Shown: positions 10,450-19,904, numbered from the stretch's first letter. The stretch: DNA of 64,000 nt from Paracoccaceae bacterium (GCA_024636555.1 JAGXGW010000064.1:62001-126000); one strand, 5' to 3'. Notes: generated by a model from the letters alone, not told the origin. Translations and numbers: made by a program.

Positions 10450-11463
10450 ATGTTTTCCCTGCAAAACCACTGCCGCACGGTATCAAGCCTCGCTCTGGCC
10501 GCGGTCCTTCTGCTCTTGATCGTGGTCGCGCCCGACGTTCTCTTGATCATTTTCGCGGGTATTTTGGTCAGCGTTTTCCTGGGCGGCGGCGGACTATGGG
10601 TTTCGCGGCATACGGGGCTGTCACGCGGCTTCGGCATCGCCTTGTTCATTCTGCTCATTCTGGGGGTCCTTGGCGGGATAATCGCCGCATTCTCTCCGGC
10701 GATCGTCGAGCAGTTTGACCAGCTGAGTCGAGAGATACCCAACAGCCTCGGCAAGCTGGAAGACCGCGTGAAAGACTATGAATGGGGCGAACGGATGCTC
10801 TCCGCGGTCGAGCCTTCCGGCCTGATATCGGCGGAAGGTGGCAGTGCCGCGGCCTCTGCTGTCACCAGTACCTTCGGTGCCTTGGGCAATGCTGTCATCA
10901 TCGCATTCATCGGTCTTTACGGGGCTATCGCGCCCGCAACCTATCGTAACGGCCTTGTGGCGCTTCTGGCACCCTCATTGCGCCCGGACGCGTGCCGCGT
11001 GCTGGATAAACTGGGTGCCACCTTGCAGAAATGGCTGACCGCGCAGTTCATGTCGATGTCCGTGGTCGGGGTGCTGACCGGTTTGGGCCTCTGGCTTATC
11101 GATGTGCCGTTGGCCTTTATTCTGGGGCTGATCTCGGCACTTCTGGCCTTTATCCCGAATATCGGGCCGGTGATCGCCGCCGTTCCAGCGCTTCTTCTGG
11201 CGCTCGCCGAGGGAGGCACGTCAGTCCTGCTGGTCGCTGGCGTCTATATTGTGGTCCAGACGCTGGAGAGCTATGTGATCACGCCGCTGATCCAGCAGGA
11301 AAGGGTCTCGCTGCCGCCTGCGCTCGTGATTTCGGCGCAGTTGCTGATGGGGGTACTGTTCGGCATCCTTGGTCTGGCGCTGGCCACCCCGCTGACGGCT
11401 GTTGTCATGACGTTCACGAATGAGGTCTACCTGCGCAACTTTCTGGATAAAGAGCAGGCATGA
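10450..11463 (+). CDS. AI-2E family transporter (PerM/YdiK-like)
   Basis: 337 aa polytopic membrane protein; AFIPNIGPVIAAVPALLLAL and VQTLESYVITPLIQQERVSLPPALVI motifs. Confidence 0.88.
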   Translation: MFSLQNHCRTVSSLALAAVLLLLIVVAPDVLLIIFAGILVSVFLGGGGLWVSRHTGLSRGFGIALFILLILGVLGGIIAAFSPAIVEQFDQLSREIPNSLGKLEDRVKDYEWGERMLSAVEPSGLISAEGGSAAASAVTSTFGALGNAVIIAFIGLYGAIAPATYRNGLVALLAPSLRPDACRVLDKLGATLQKWLTAQFMSMSVVGVLTGLGLWLIDVPLAFILGLISALLAFIPNIGPVIAAVPALLLALAEGGTSVLLVAGVYIVVQTLESYVITPLIQQERVSLPPALVISAQLLMGVLFGILGLALATPLTAVVMTFTNEVYLRNFLDKEQA

Positions 11464-11510
11464 TCCGCCGACAGGCTTGCAGGCGGGCCTTCACGGCGCA
11501 TATCTGACGC

Positions 11511-11810
11511 ATGGAAAAACTCAACGCATTGTGGCGCGGTCAGCTTGATCTGGACGAGGTGTTCTGGACATGGGTCATCTTTGGCGGTTTGCTGATCAAC
11601 GTGACATCGTCGGTGCTGTTTCTGGCATTCATCACGTTGGATATCCCTGTTGCGGCGCTTGTTGCCGGCTACGGTTATTCGGTCCCCTACAACATTCTGG
11701 TGGTCACGGGCCTGTGGCGATCCGCAGGCCGCTATCACGGTCCGCGATATCATGCCGATCTCGCGCGCGCTGTGACGCTGGTGTTGATGGGTGTTCTTAC
11801 CATTACTTAG
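11511..11810 (+). CDS. hypothetical small membrane protein
   Basis: 99 aa with two or three TM segments. Confidence 0.55.
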   Translation: MEKLNALWRGQLDLDEVFWTWVIFGGLLINVTSSVLFLAFITLDIPVAALVAGYGYSVPYNILVVTGLWRSAGRYHGPRYHADLARAVTLVLMGVLTIT

Positions 11811-11854
11811 CGTTCAATAACATATCGGTATGGCGCGAAGTTTAAGTAAAAAAA

Positions 11855-12784
11855 TCAAGTGAACGCTCGCGTCGGCCTGTCAAAGACACGACGCCCCAAG
11901 GCCGAGGCGGCCAGGTCGACCATCAACAGCGCCGTGCGGCCACGCTCGTCCAGAAACGGGTTCAGCTCCACCAGATCCAGCGAGGTCATAAGGCCGCTGT
12001 CATGCAGGATCTCCATCACAAGATGCGCCTCGCGCACCGTGGCCCCGCCCGGCACGGTGGTGCCGACGGCCGGCGCCATGCCGGGGTCGATGAAATCCAC
12101 ATCCAGCGAGACATGCAGCGCACCATTGGCGGCCGCCACCCTGTCAAGGAACGCACCCAGAGGCTGGGCAATCCCGGTCTCGTCGATCTCGCGCATGTCG
12201 TGGCGGTGGATGGCGCTCTCCTGCAACGCGCGGCGCTCGTCTGGATCGACGGAGCGCAGGCCGATGATGCAGATATTCTCCTGCGGCACCGTGGCACCGA
12301 GCGGCGGGAAAGCGTCAAACCCCTCGCGCCCCGTCACATAGGCCAAAGGAGTGCCGTGCAGATTGCCGGAACCGGTGCTCAGTGGCGTGTGATAGTCGCT
12401 GTGCGCGTCCAGCCAAAGCACGAACTGCGGGCGTCCCTTGGCATGGGCATGTGCCGTCACACCGGCGACCGTGCCCAGCGACAGGCTGTGATCGCCGCCC
12501 AGAAAGATAGGGAGGCCCTCATCCATCGCATCGCGCGCCGCTGCGAACAAGGTGCGGGTCCAGCCGATGGTCTCGGACAGGGCATGCAGATGCGGCGCGG
12601 CGCCCGCGATCTCACCGACAGGGGCAGGGGCGAGGTTGCCGTGGTCGCGGACGCGGTGGCCAAGATCGCCAAGCGCTGTGGCAAGACCCGCCGTGCGATA
12701 GGCATCAGGCCCCATCAGGCAACCGAGATTGCGTTTGCCACTGTCGACGGGACAGCTGATCATGATGATATCTTGCGGGGTCAT
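11855..12784 (-). CDS. rocF: arginase
   Basis: GGDHSLSLGT, WLDAHSDYHT, SLDVDFIDPGMAPAVGTTVPGG ureohydrolase motifs. Confidence 0.9.
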   Translation of the reverse strand: MTPQDIIMISCPVDSGKRNLGCLMGPDAYRTAGLATALGDLGHRVRDHGNLAPAPVGEIAGAAPHLHALSETIGWTRTLFAAARDAMDEGLPIFLGGDHSLSLGTVAGVTAHAHAKGRPQFVLWLDAHSDYHTPLSTGSGNLHGTPLAYVTGREGFDAFPPLGATVPQENICIIGLRSVDPDERRALQESAIHRHDMREIDETGIAQPLGAFLDRVAAANGALHVSLDVDFIDPGMAPAVGTTVPGGATVREAHLVMEILHDSGLMTSLDLVELNPFLDERGRTALLMVDLAASALGRRVFDRPTRAFT

Positions 12785-12988
12785 TGCGTGCTCCTGCGAG
12801 GCTTCGTTGGTGTAAGGTCATCCGATGCTACGCCATTCGGGGCCGGAGTGCAGGGGGCATATTGATCGGGCACCGCCACACCGGATTATTCGGGCCGCGC
12901 CCTTGCCATGATCTGGCGCTTTGACGCTGCGGTCAGTTCATGGACGAACCGGCTGCGCGTCATCTGCGAATCCGGACGATAGGTCCGC

Positions 12989-13462
12989 TCAGCCCGCTTT
13001 GCGCATGGCGATAAGCCAGATCACAGCCAGCGCGAGCGAGGCCACCGCATTCCAGCTTGCCATGGAGAGGCCCAGCATCTCCCACGGGACTTCATCGCAG
13101 CGCACCAGCGGGGCCGCCATGATCTGCGCGAAAAGATCCTGCGCCGACTGGCCCGCAACGCCGCTGCTGCTGCAGGCGGCAGGTCCGTCCCACCAGTCAC
13201 GCTCGACGCCCGTGTGATAGGCTCCAATCGCGGCCGTGCTCAATGCGGCCAGCGCGCCGAGAGCGGCAACAAGGCGGGCAGGTAGCACCGCGACCGCCGC
13301 CAGCACACCCAGCGCAATCGCGGCCACATGCGGGTAGCGTTGCCACAGGCACAGCTCGCAGGGGGCCATGCCGCCGATATGCTGGAAGGCCAGCGCGCCC
13401 AGCATCAGGGCGGCGGAGCCCGCTGCGGCAAGGATCATCCATAAACGGGCTGTCAGGGTCAC
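12989..13462 (-). CDS. disulfide bond formation protein B family
   Basis: GGMAPCELCLWQRYPH DsbB-type CxxC with multiple TM segments. Confidence 0.85.
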   Translation of the reverse strand: MTLTARLWMILAAAGSAALMLGALAFQHIGGMAPCELCLWQRYPHVAAIALGVLAAVAVLPARLVAALGALAALSTAAIGAYHTGVERDWWDGPAACSSSGVAGQSAQDLFAQIMAAPLVRCDEVPWEMLGLSMASWNAVASLALAVIWLIAMRKAG

Positions 13463-14037
13463 AGGTAGCGCACTCCGTAAAATCCGGCCACAAGCATGAT
13501 CACGAACAGGGTGAACAGCAAGCCCAGACGCTTTTCGATGAAGTCACGAATAGGTGCGCCGAATTTCCACAGCAGGGCCGCGACGATGAAGAACCGCAAG
13601 CCGCGCGCGATGATCGAGGTGATGATGAATGTGCCAATCGGCAGGCCGGTCCAGCCCGACATGATCGTGATCACCTTGTAGGGGAAAGGCGTGATGCCGG
13701 CGATCAGCACAGGCCAGAAGCCCAGATCATTGAAGCGCGTGTTGAACGCGGTCATCGCATCGCCCTTGCCCAATGCCTCAAGGATCGGCTGGCCCAGAGA
13801 GTCGTAGAAGAACGCGCCGATGACATAGCCCAGCATGCCGCCCAGAACCGAGGATACCAACGCCACGCCCGCGATCAGCCAGGCCCGCGAGGGTCTTGCG
13901 AGAATCATCGGGATCATCAGCACATCCGGCGGAATCGGAAAGACCGAGGATTCGATGAAAGCCACAAAGGCCAGAACCCACAGCGCGCGCGGGTGCTGCG
14001 CCTGTTGCAGGGTCCAGTCATAGAGGGATCGTATCAT
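13459..14037 (-). CDS. YqaA/VTT (DedA-like) family membrane protein
   Basis: FPIPPDVLMIPMILARPSRAWLIAGVALVSSVLGGMLGYVIG; ATGA overlap with dsbB. Confidence 0.8.
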   Translation of the reverse strand: MIRSLYDWTLQQAQHPRALWVLAFVAFIESSVFPIPPDVLMIPMILARPSRAWLIAGVALVSSVLGGMLGYVIGAFFYDSLGQPILEALGKGDAMTAFNTRFNDLGFWPVLIAGITPFPYKVITIMSGWTGLPIGTFIITSIIARGLRFFIVAALLWKFGAPIRDFIEKRLGLLFTLFVIMLVAGFYGVRYL

Positions 14038-14267
14038 CCAAGCCGCCTTTGATCATGTCCGGTCAGGCCGATGCATCCCTGCCGCTTTGCCCCGCTGCAG
14101 GCCGGACAGGGTGCATCCGGCGCGGCAAGCGCATTCTGGCGGCTGTGTAGCAATCCCGGCAGCGCGCGCAAAGCGGAAACGCCTGAATACAAGCGGGATC
14201 TTGCTTTTTCGGCTGGACGCAGCGCGGAACGGGCGATACATCAGCCAAAGCAGCGAGGCTGCATTGT

Positions 14268-14351
14268 GCGGGTGTGGCGGAATGGTAGACGCGAGGGTCT
14301 CAAACACCCTTACCTCACGGTGTGTCGGTTCGAGTCCGACCACCCGCACCA
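14268..14351 (+). tRNA. tRNA-Leu (CAA)
   Basis: GCGGGTGTGGCGGAATGGTAGACGCGAGGGTCTCAAACACCC...GTCGGTTCGAGTCCGACCACCCGCACCA; long variable arm. Confidence 0.94.
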
Positions 14352-14412
14352 ATTTCTGAAATAAGTCATTGATTTATCGGGATTTTTAACAGGCGCCTGT
14401 CGGGTCCTCCAT

Positions 14413-14640
14413 TTGGTCCCCAAGAGCACTTCGACAAAAGGTCGAGGCCGTCTTGCATGGTCCGAACAGCAACTCCTGCGCATTCCGGGCAACAGCGCCC
14501 TGACCAGGGCCTTCCGCTATGGTCTCAGTTGGCGCAAAGCGTGCGCCCGATCGGAACAGGACGGCAGAGCTGGCTCTTCGTGTGAGCCGAGACCGGTGCG
14601 GAAACCCTGGGCTGCGCCGTGACCGTCAAATGGCGCGGTA
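14413..14640 (+). pseudogene. candidate degenerate IS66-family transposase C-terminal fragment
   Basis: One frame: IPGNSALTRAFRYGLS; a second frame: RPIGTGRQSWLFV*AETGAETLG; both resemble consecutive parts of IS66 TnpC with frameshift and stop. Confidence 0.42.
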
Positions 14641-14720
14641 TCCCGGGCGGTCTACTCCAACGTGTCGGATTTGATCTCAGGCAAAGGCAGCATCGTAAGT
14701 CGGGTCCGCTACGTCGCGGC

Positions 14721-14745
14721 GGAACAATCCAGCGCAATGTTTGTT
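14721..14745 (+). promoter_or_regulatory. EcfG-type promoter candidate for the PRC-barrel gene
   Basis: GGAAC-N17-GTT (GGAACAATCCAGCGCAATGTTTGTT), 57 bp before ATG. Confidence 0.6.
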
Positions 14746-14801
14746 TTCTGAACTACCGACCGATGGATTGAACCATTAACCCAGGGAATAGGAGAAAAGA
14801 C

Positions 14802-15713
14802 ATGAAAGCGCTGACAGACGGCCTTGGTACCAAGACTTCAGGGCTCGTAGCTTCGATTCTTCTGACCATTACAGTTTCCGCTGCAACGGCACAGGAACAA
14901 ACCGAAGACCAGAATGGGGCTGACACAGACGAAAACACCTCGGAGGAATGGCAAAGCAGCCATGTCTTCCTTACGCCGTCCCAATTTCTGATTGGCCAAA
15001 ATTTACTTGATGAGGGAGAGGACTGGGGGACAATCAAGTTCCTGATGATCGATGTTTCGGACGGAAACCTGATCTATGCTCTGGCCTCGACCGAGCGGAC
15101 AATGGGGCAGTTTATCGTGGTTCCGTGGAGTGCGATCGAGCCGACCAACTGGACAGGACTGGCAGGCCCGGGACTGCGTGTGGATGCTCCGGTCGAACTT
15201 TTCCAAAATGCGCGACGCTTTGATATGGAAGATATCGTCGGACTTACGACGCCGAGTGTGGCTGTCGAGGTCGGCGAGTATTTTGCAACGACAAACGATC
15301 CCCTTGATCCAGATACGCCCGTCTTTGTCGTGGGACATAAACTGGTGGGAACGATCGCACCTCCGGCGGCGCAGGTCGCCAATCAACTGGAGGGAACCGA
15401 TGTACGCGATGCCGAGGGCACGGTCATTGGCACCATTGACGACATCATGGTCGATGTCGACATGGGGCAGGTTCCTTACGTTCTTGTCTCGACCGCGGTG
15501 TACCCTGGCGGTCAAGGCGATTGGTGGCCGATCCCGCCGCAGGCGTTGACATGGGATGCCGCGACCGAGGGCTATACCATCGACCGGACCGAGGCCGAAC
15601 TTCGTGAACTTGGCCTGTTCGGTGAACCGGCACTTCCCATAGCGATCCGGAAAAGTCTGCTCGACAATCTCTACGACTTCTTCAACCTCGATCCCTACGA
15701 CCCCGATGCCTGA
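14802..15713 (+). CDS. PRC-barrel domain-containing protein, secreted
   Basis: Signal peptide; LIGTDVRDAEGTVIGTIDDIMVDVDMGQVPYVLVS-type repeat; SD GGGAATAGGAG upstream. Confidence 0.8.
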   Translation: MKALTDGLGTKTSGLVASILLTITVSAATAQEQTEDQNGADTDENTSEEWQSSHVFLTPSQFLIGQNLLDEGEDWGTIKFLMIDVSDGNLIYALASTERTMGQFIVVPWSAIEPTNWTGLAGPGLRVDAPVELFQNARRFDMEDIVGLTTPSVAVEVGEYFATTNDPLDPDTPVFVVGHKLVGTIAPPAAQVANQLEGTDVRDAEGTVIGTIDDIMVDVDMGQVPYVLVSTAVYPGGQGDWWPIPPQALTWDAATEGYTIDRTEAELRELGLFGEPALPIAIRKSLLDNLYDFFNLDPYDPDA

Positions 15714-15745
15714 CCAATTTGGCGGGGAAATCTCACCAGTTAAAG

Positions 15746-15773
15746 ATAGCGGCCCGGATATCCGAGCCGCTAT
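15746..15773. terminator. hairpin terminator after PRC-barrel gene
   Basis: ATAGCGGC-CCGGATATCCGA-GCCGCTAT, long inverted repeat. Confidence 0.65.
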
Positions 15774-15848
15774 TTCTCTGACGGACTGTTGTAGCCGGGT
15801 CCGTCATCAACCAGGCGTGCGACCAACTGTTTCGGTGCACGGCGGTCG

Positions 15849-15874
15849 GGAACATTGCGCATCGCAAGCTGGTT
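15849..15874 (+). promoter_or_regulatory. EcfG-type promoter candidate
   Basis: GGAAC-N18-GTT (GGAACATTGCGCATCGCAAGCTGGTT), 37 bp before ATG 15911. Confidence 0.5.
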
Positions 15875-15910
15875 GAGTGAGACAAGTTGAGTGAACCGAT
15901 GGAGGATCAG

Positions 15911-16261
15911 ATGGCTCATGCAAGCGGCAAGAAGTTTGGCCCCGGCCAACAGGACCAAGGCAAAGGCGACGGCACGGGGGGAATGGCACCTGATGATGTC
16001 GACCCGCTTCCCGACAATGAGATTTTATCCAACCGCGACACCTCCCGCCATTCGGATCAGCGCGGTCATGACGGCGGACACGTCCAGAACCAGAACTGGC
16101 ATGAGCAGGTGAGCGACCACGCGCCGGGCGCAGGCGAAGCCGGCCGTCCAGGGGCCCGCTCGCGTCCCCCCCTGGTCGATGAGCCAAAGGACGACGAGCC
16201 AAAAGACGATGAGCAGGCGGAGGAAAGCAGCCAAGCGCCTGACGACACGCGCGAGGACTGA
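15911..16261 (+). CDS. hypothetical hydrophilic, probably disordered protein
   Basis: MAHASGKKFGPGQQDQGKGDGTGG...; strong SD GGAGGATCAG immediately upstream; acidic/glycine-rich composition. Confidence 0.5.
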   Translation: MAHASGKKFGPGQQDQGKGDGTGGMAPDDVDPLPDNEILSNRDTSRHSDQRGHDGGHVQNQNWHEQVSDHAPGAGEAGRPGARSRPPLVDEPKDDEPKDDEQAEESSQAPDDTRED

Positions 16262-16426
16262 ACGGCAACCCGTTGATCGACAGCGAACGCGAAGGTTCTT
16301 GAGTCCCGACCGACACAAGCCGGCGCGTCCGGATTATCGGGATCGCGCGTCAAGGTGGCGGATCAAGACAATCTGATGCGCTCTTCATCCTGTTCCGCGC
16401 CCCAGGATCAAGAAAGGACCCCCCTG

Positions 16427-17173
16427 ATGTGTCAGTGCCGGATGAATCGCCGTACGATGCTTGGCCTATCTGGTGCGGCGGCGCTGCCAGTTCTCGCAGG
16501 GTGTGATGAGGTCGATCTGGTATCCGATGAAACGGTTGAGGCGATGGGATTGGAAGCCTGGGCGGATATACGGCAAACGTCACCCGTAGCGGCAAACCCG
16601 GATCTGCAAGGCACGCTAACCCGGGTTTCGACGCAACTTCTCCGCGCCGCGGACGAGGAGCCGGACGCATGGGAGGTGCTGGTCTTTCGCGGGTCTGAGA
16701 TCAATGCGTTCGCGCTGCCGGGGCGAAAGATCGGCGTTTACGAAGGCATGTTCCAAGTCGTGGCGAATGAGGATCAACTGGCCGCGATTGTCGGGCACGA
16801 AATCGGACATCTTCAGGCGGAACATAGCCAGGATCGCATGAACGCGCAGGTTGCGAAGGGGTGGGGCATGCGCGCGCTATCACTGGTTTTGCAGCTGGGT
16901 GAGGTAGAGTATGCGGCCGAAATCGCCGCGGCACTCGGCATCGGGATCAATTATGGCCTCGTTCTGCCCTATTCGCGCCGGCAGGAACTCGAGGCTGATC
17001 GGCTGGGATTGCTGACGATGGCCGCGGCGGGGTTCCGTCCAGAGGAAGCCGTGACGCTCTGGCGGCGGATGGACGCTGCGATATCCGATCGAGCGCCAGA
17101 ATTCCTTGCCACTCACCCGGCCCCTCAGTCTCGGATAGCCGAACTCGAAGCGATGTTGCCAGAGTTGAGATGA
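16427..17173 (+). CDS. M48 family metalloprotease, lipoprotein
   Basis: NRRTMLGLSGAAALPVLAGC export signal/lipobox; VGHEIGHLQAEHS HExxH zinc motif. Confidence 0.85.
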   Translation: MCQCRMNRRTMLGLSGAAALPVLAGCDEVDLVSDETVEAMGLEAWADIRQTSPVAANPDLQGTLTRVSTQLLRAADEEPDAWEVLVFRGSEINAFALPGRKIGVYEGMFQVVANEDQLAAIVGHEIGHLQAEHSQDRMNAQVAKGWGMRALSLVLQLGEVEYAAEIAAALGIGINYGLVLPYSRRQELEADRLGLLTMAAAGFRPEEAVTLWRRMDAAISDRAPEFLATHPAPQSRIAELEAMLPELR

Positions 17174-17379
17174 GGAGGGTAAAAACGCACCGTCAGGGCT
17201 CAATGCGGCTGCGTGTGTTGTCATCTCCGGGAGACGGCCCTTTCTTCGGGACGGCTTGACGCGGCATGACCACTCTATCGGTCTCCGGGTTCGAGGCAGA
17301 AATCGACGGAGGTGCGCATGGCCCTTTTGATCCTAAGCCTTGACGGACGCTCATTTCGGGATCGAGCAGGTCAACGAAA

Positions 17380-17404
17380 GGAACCATCCAGTCACGACGG
17401 CGTT
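17380..17404 (+). promoter_or_regulatory. EcfG-type promoter candidate (exact GGAAC-N16-CGTT)
   Basis: GGAACCATCCAGTCACGACGGCGTT, 35 bp before ATG 17439. Confidence 0.68.
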
Positions 17405-17438
17405 TTTCCAGTGAATTAATAAATGCAGGGATTACACA

Positions 17439-17801
17439 TTGAAAAAGCTACCCGGACTTTTGGCCTTATCCGCTCTCGCGTTTGCGGCGTTTGGTCAGCC
17501 TGAATCGGCCGTTGCGCAGCCTGTGGGATGTCCCCCCGGACTGGCGAAGAAGAACCCGCCATGCGTTCCGCCGGGGCAGGCGAAGAAGGGTCAGTCCGCC
17601 ACGGAATGGCGAAATCATCGGTTGGGAACAACACCGAGCCAAGATGATCTGAATTTTTTGGACAACTATTGGCAGTATGATCTACCAAGCTTGCCCCGCG
17701 GCCAACGCTACGCTGTTTTCGACAATCGAATTGTCGTTGTTGATCGCGAGAGCTACGAGATCTTGCAACTCATCAGGGCCTTTACTGCCCTGACCTATTG
17801 A
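17439..17801 (+). CDS. small exported protein (RcnB/DUF1236-like tail)
   Basis: Signal peptide; CPPGLAKKNPPCVPPGQAKKG linker; RYAVFDNRIVVVDRESYEILQLIRAF. Confidence 0.6.
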   Translation: MKKLPGLLALSALAFAAFGQPESAVAQPVGCPPGLAKKNPPCVPPGQAKKGQSATEWRNHRLGTTPSQDDLNFLDNYWQYDLPSLPRGQRYAVFDNRIVVVDRESYEILQLIRAFTALTY

Positions 17802-17894
17802 GGCAGCGGGAGGCTTCTTGAAATCGGCCGCGTCGGCCATGAAAGCCTTTCGGACGTCCCCGAAGTCGTGTTCGTTCTCGGCAACGTGAACATG

Positions 17895-18272
17895 TCATTG
17901 GAACAGGCCGGACAGATTAGTTCGCAGCTTCCTTTCATCCACCGGTTTGTTCAGCAAAGGGGCCTCTTTCAGCGCACCGCTAAGATGGCTGCGCCGGTAG
18001 GCTGTCAAAACGAGAAAGGGGCGCTCTTTCGCGCGAAGGGCCTCTGCGACAGGCTCGGAAGTTGTGCCATTCAGTTGCACGTCCAGAACAGCGGCGTCGG
18101 GGTCTTCGTGCTCTATCAGTTGAAGCGCTGCATCGACGGTTGCGACGGGTCCAAGCACCGTGCAGCCGAATTGTTCGAGAATGTCGCGAACATCGAGCGC
18201 GATCAGCCGTTCGTCTTCGAGCACAAGGATACGTCGACCGGCAAAAGTTTCAGGCGGGATGATGGTCGTCAT
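17895..18272 (-). CDS. single-domain response regulator (receiver only)
   Basis: RRILVLEDERLIALDVRDILEQFG...DAAVLDVQLNG...LTAY...NKPVDE receiver signature residues. Confidence 0.88.
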   Translation of the reverse strand: MTTIIPPETFAGRRILVLEDERLIALDVRDILEQFGCTVLGPVATVDAALQLIEHEDPDAAVLDVQLNGTTSEPVAEALRAKERPFLVLTAYRRSHLSGALKEAPLLNKPVDERKLRTNLSGLFQ

Positions 18273-19396
18273 TGTTCTAGATCCACTGGAAATTCGAGAC
18301 GGTAGTGCAGGCCCCACTCCTCATATTTAAGCTCGGCCTCACCGTTCAGTTCATATGCAACGACATCCTCCAGCAAACGGGTGCCGAAACCCTTTCGCTG
18401 GGGCGGGGTGATCTCGGGGCCGTCCGCTTCCCGCCACATCATCGAAAGCCTTTCGGAAACCCCTCTTGCATCCAGAAGATGCCATTCAAGATGTACTTTC
18501 CCGCCGGCGACGGAAAGGGCTCCGTACTTTGCTGCATTCGTCGCGAGTTCGTGCAGCGCCAAGCCAAACATCCGGGCCTGCCGCGGCGACAGTCCAACCG
18601 AAGTCCCCTCAATTGTGATCCTGCGAGGATCGTCCTGTCGATGCGGCGCAAGGATTTCGTGGGCAAGCTCCAGCGGATCGGCAAGCTCGTTGTCGTTCTC
18701 GAATACGAGCCCTTCAGCGGTCGACAACGCATGCAGCCGATCGATATAGGCGTCGCGATACTCAGTCGCAGTGCGGCCAGCGACAGATGTCTGAGACGCG
18801 AGTGCCCGTACGAGGCCGAGCAGATTTTTAACGCGGTGCCCTAACTCTCTCGCCAGAACCCCTTGCTCGCGGACAGCACGCTCCAGTTCTTTATGTGATC
18901 GCACCCGCTCGATCGCCGCTGCAAGAAGGTTTGCGTAGGTGCGCAGGAAGGCCACATCGTCGTCGCTGAATTCGCGCCGCTCTCGGGAATCGACCTCAAG
19001 AACGCCGAATGGGTCACCTTCCCCGACGATGATGACGTTCACCATGCTCCTTACACCGTGACGCCGCAGAACGTCGGGTGTTTCAAAGCGATCTTCCGCG
19101 TCGAGATCCGGTGACACAACGGGCTCGTCGGACCTCAGAGCGTAGCCGCCCGGCGACTTTTCATGGTCTCCGAAGGTTTCGTGGCCAACGACGCCGGGTT
19201 GCCAGTTCACGCCGCTGCGCAGGAGCATCTCGCCACGCTTTGGAAAATGCTCGAGCACCTTCACAAGCGGAACATCAAGTGCACCTGAGACCAGTTCGAC
19301 GGCCCGATGAAGCAGATCGTCGATGTCGTTACACCGAAAGGCGAACAAGCCGAAATCGGCAAGTGCAGCACGTTGGAGTTCCAGGTTTTGTGTCAT
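18269..19396 (-). CDS. GAF domain HWE-family sensor histidine kinase
   Basis: N-terminal GAF; LARELGHRVKNLLGLVRALASQT H-box, LALHELATNAAKYGALS N-box, WREADGP WxE motif; ATGA overlap with receiver gene. Confidence 0.88.
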   Translation of the reverse strand: MTQNLELQRAALADFGLFAFRCNDIDDLLHRAVELVSGALDVPLVKVLEHFPKRGEMLLRSGVNWQPGVVGHETFGDHEKSPGGYALRSDEPVVSPDLDAEDRFETPDVLRRHGVRSMVNVIIVGEGDPFGVLEVDSRERREFSDDDVAFLRTYANLLAAAIERVRSHKELERAVREQGVLARELGHRVKNLLGLVRALASQTSVAGRTATEYRDAYIDRLHALSTAEGLVFENDNELADPLELAHEILAPHRQDDPRRITIEGTSVGLSPRQARMFGLALHELATNAAKYGALSVAGGKVHLEWHLLDARGVSERLSMMWREADGPEITPPQRKGFGTRLLEDVVAYELNGEAELKYEEWGLHYRLEFPVDLEQ

Positions 19397-19440
19397 CGCC
19401 TACTGTCGACCATTGGACATTGAAGATCTTACAGTATGCC

Positions 19441-19465
19441 AACATATTCGTAGCGATACGGTTCC
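19441..19465 (-). promoter_or_regulatory. EcfG-type promoter candidate for HWE kinase-receiver operon
   Basis: Minus strand GGAAC-N17-GTT, 45 bp before kinase ATG. Confidence 0.6.
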
Positions 19466-19616
19466 CGCAGAGCGGATTCCGCGTGGGTTCCCGGTTCTTC
19501 GTGCCATGAGACCTGCGGGACTTTGAGATGGCAGTGCTTGCTTTGCCTGGCTCGGACGTGAACCCCAAAGTAATCTGATCCTTAATGCGCCAATCAAGAG
19601 TCTAATCCGCAGACGT

Positions 19617-19844
19617 TTAAAGAACAGGGGTGTGCCACGGCCACCAGATCGCCAGCAGACCGATCCAGAACAGCAGGATCATCAGCACGGCCAGCAGAGC
19701 GGCAGCCGCGCTGGGAGCATAGCGCCAGCTGTTATCACTGCGATAGAACCTGCGATCGCGGGTGTAGGGCCAGGTCGGCCAGGCAAAAACAGCAATCAGT
19801 ATTAGAAATACAAGGAACCAGAATCCAAATACGTCAATGGCCAT
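19617..19844 (-). CDS. small membrane protein
   Basis: MAIDVFGFWFLVFLILIAVFAWPTWPYTRDRRFYRSDNSWRYAPSAAAALLAVLMILLFWIGLLAIWWPWHTPVL; AAAGGAGATCGG SD. Confidence 0.65.
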   Translation of the reverse strand: MAIDVFGFWFLVFLILIAVFAWPTWPYTRDRRFYRSDNSWRYAPSAAAALLAVLMILLFWIGLLAIWWPWHTPVL

Positions 19845-19879
19845 GTCCGATCTCCTTTGTGGGGCGTGATCGCTGGAAA

Positions 19880-19904
19880 AACCATATGATGGTTCATTTG
19901 TTCC
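19880..19904 (-). promoter_or_regulatory. EcfG-type promoter candidate for small membrane protein
   Basis: Minus strand GGAAC-N16-GGTT, 36 bp before ATG 19844. Confidence 0.55.

Noticed and set aside
17266-17343. Short ORF MTTLSVSGFEAEIDGGAHGPFDPKP
   Set aside because: Only 25 codons with no homology clue; could be a gene relic but unsupported
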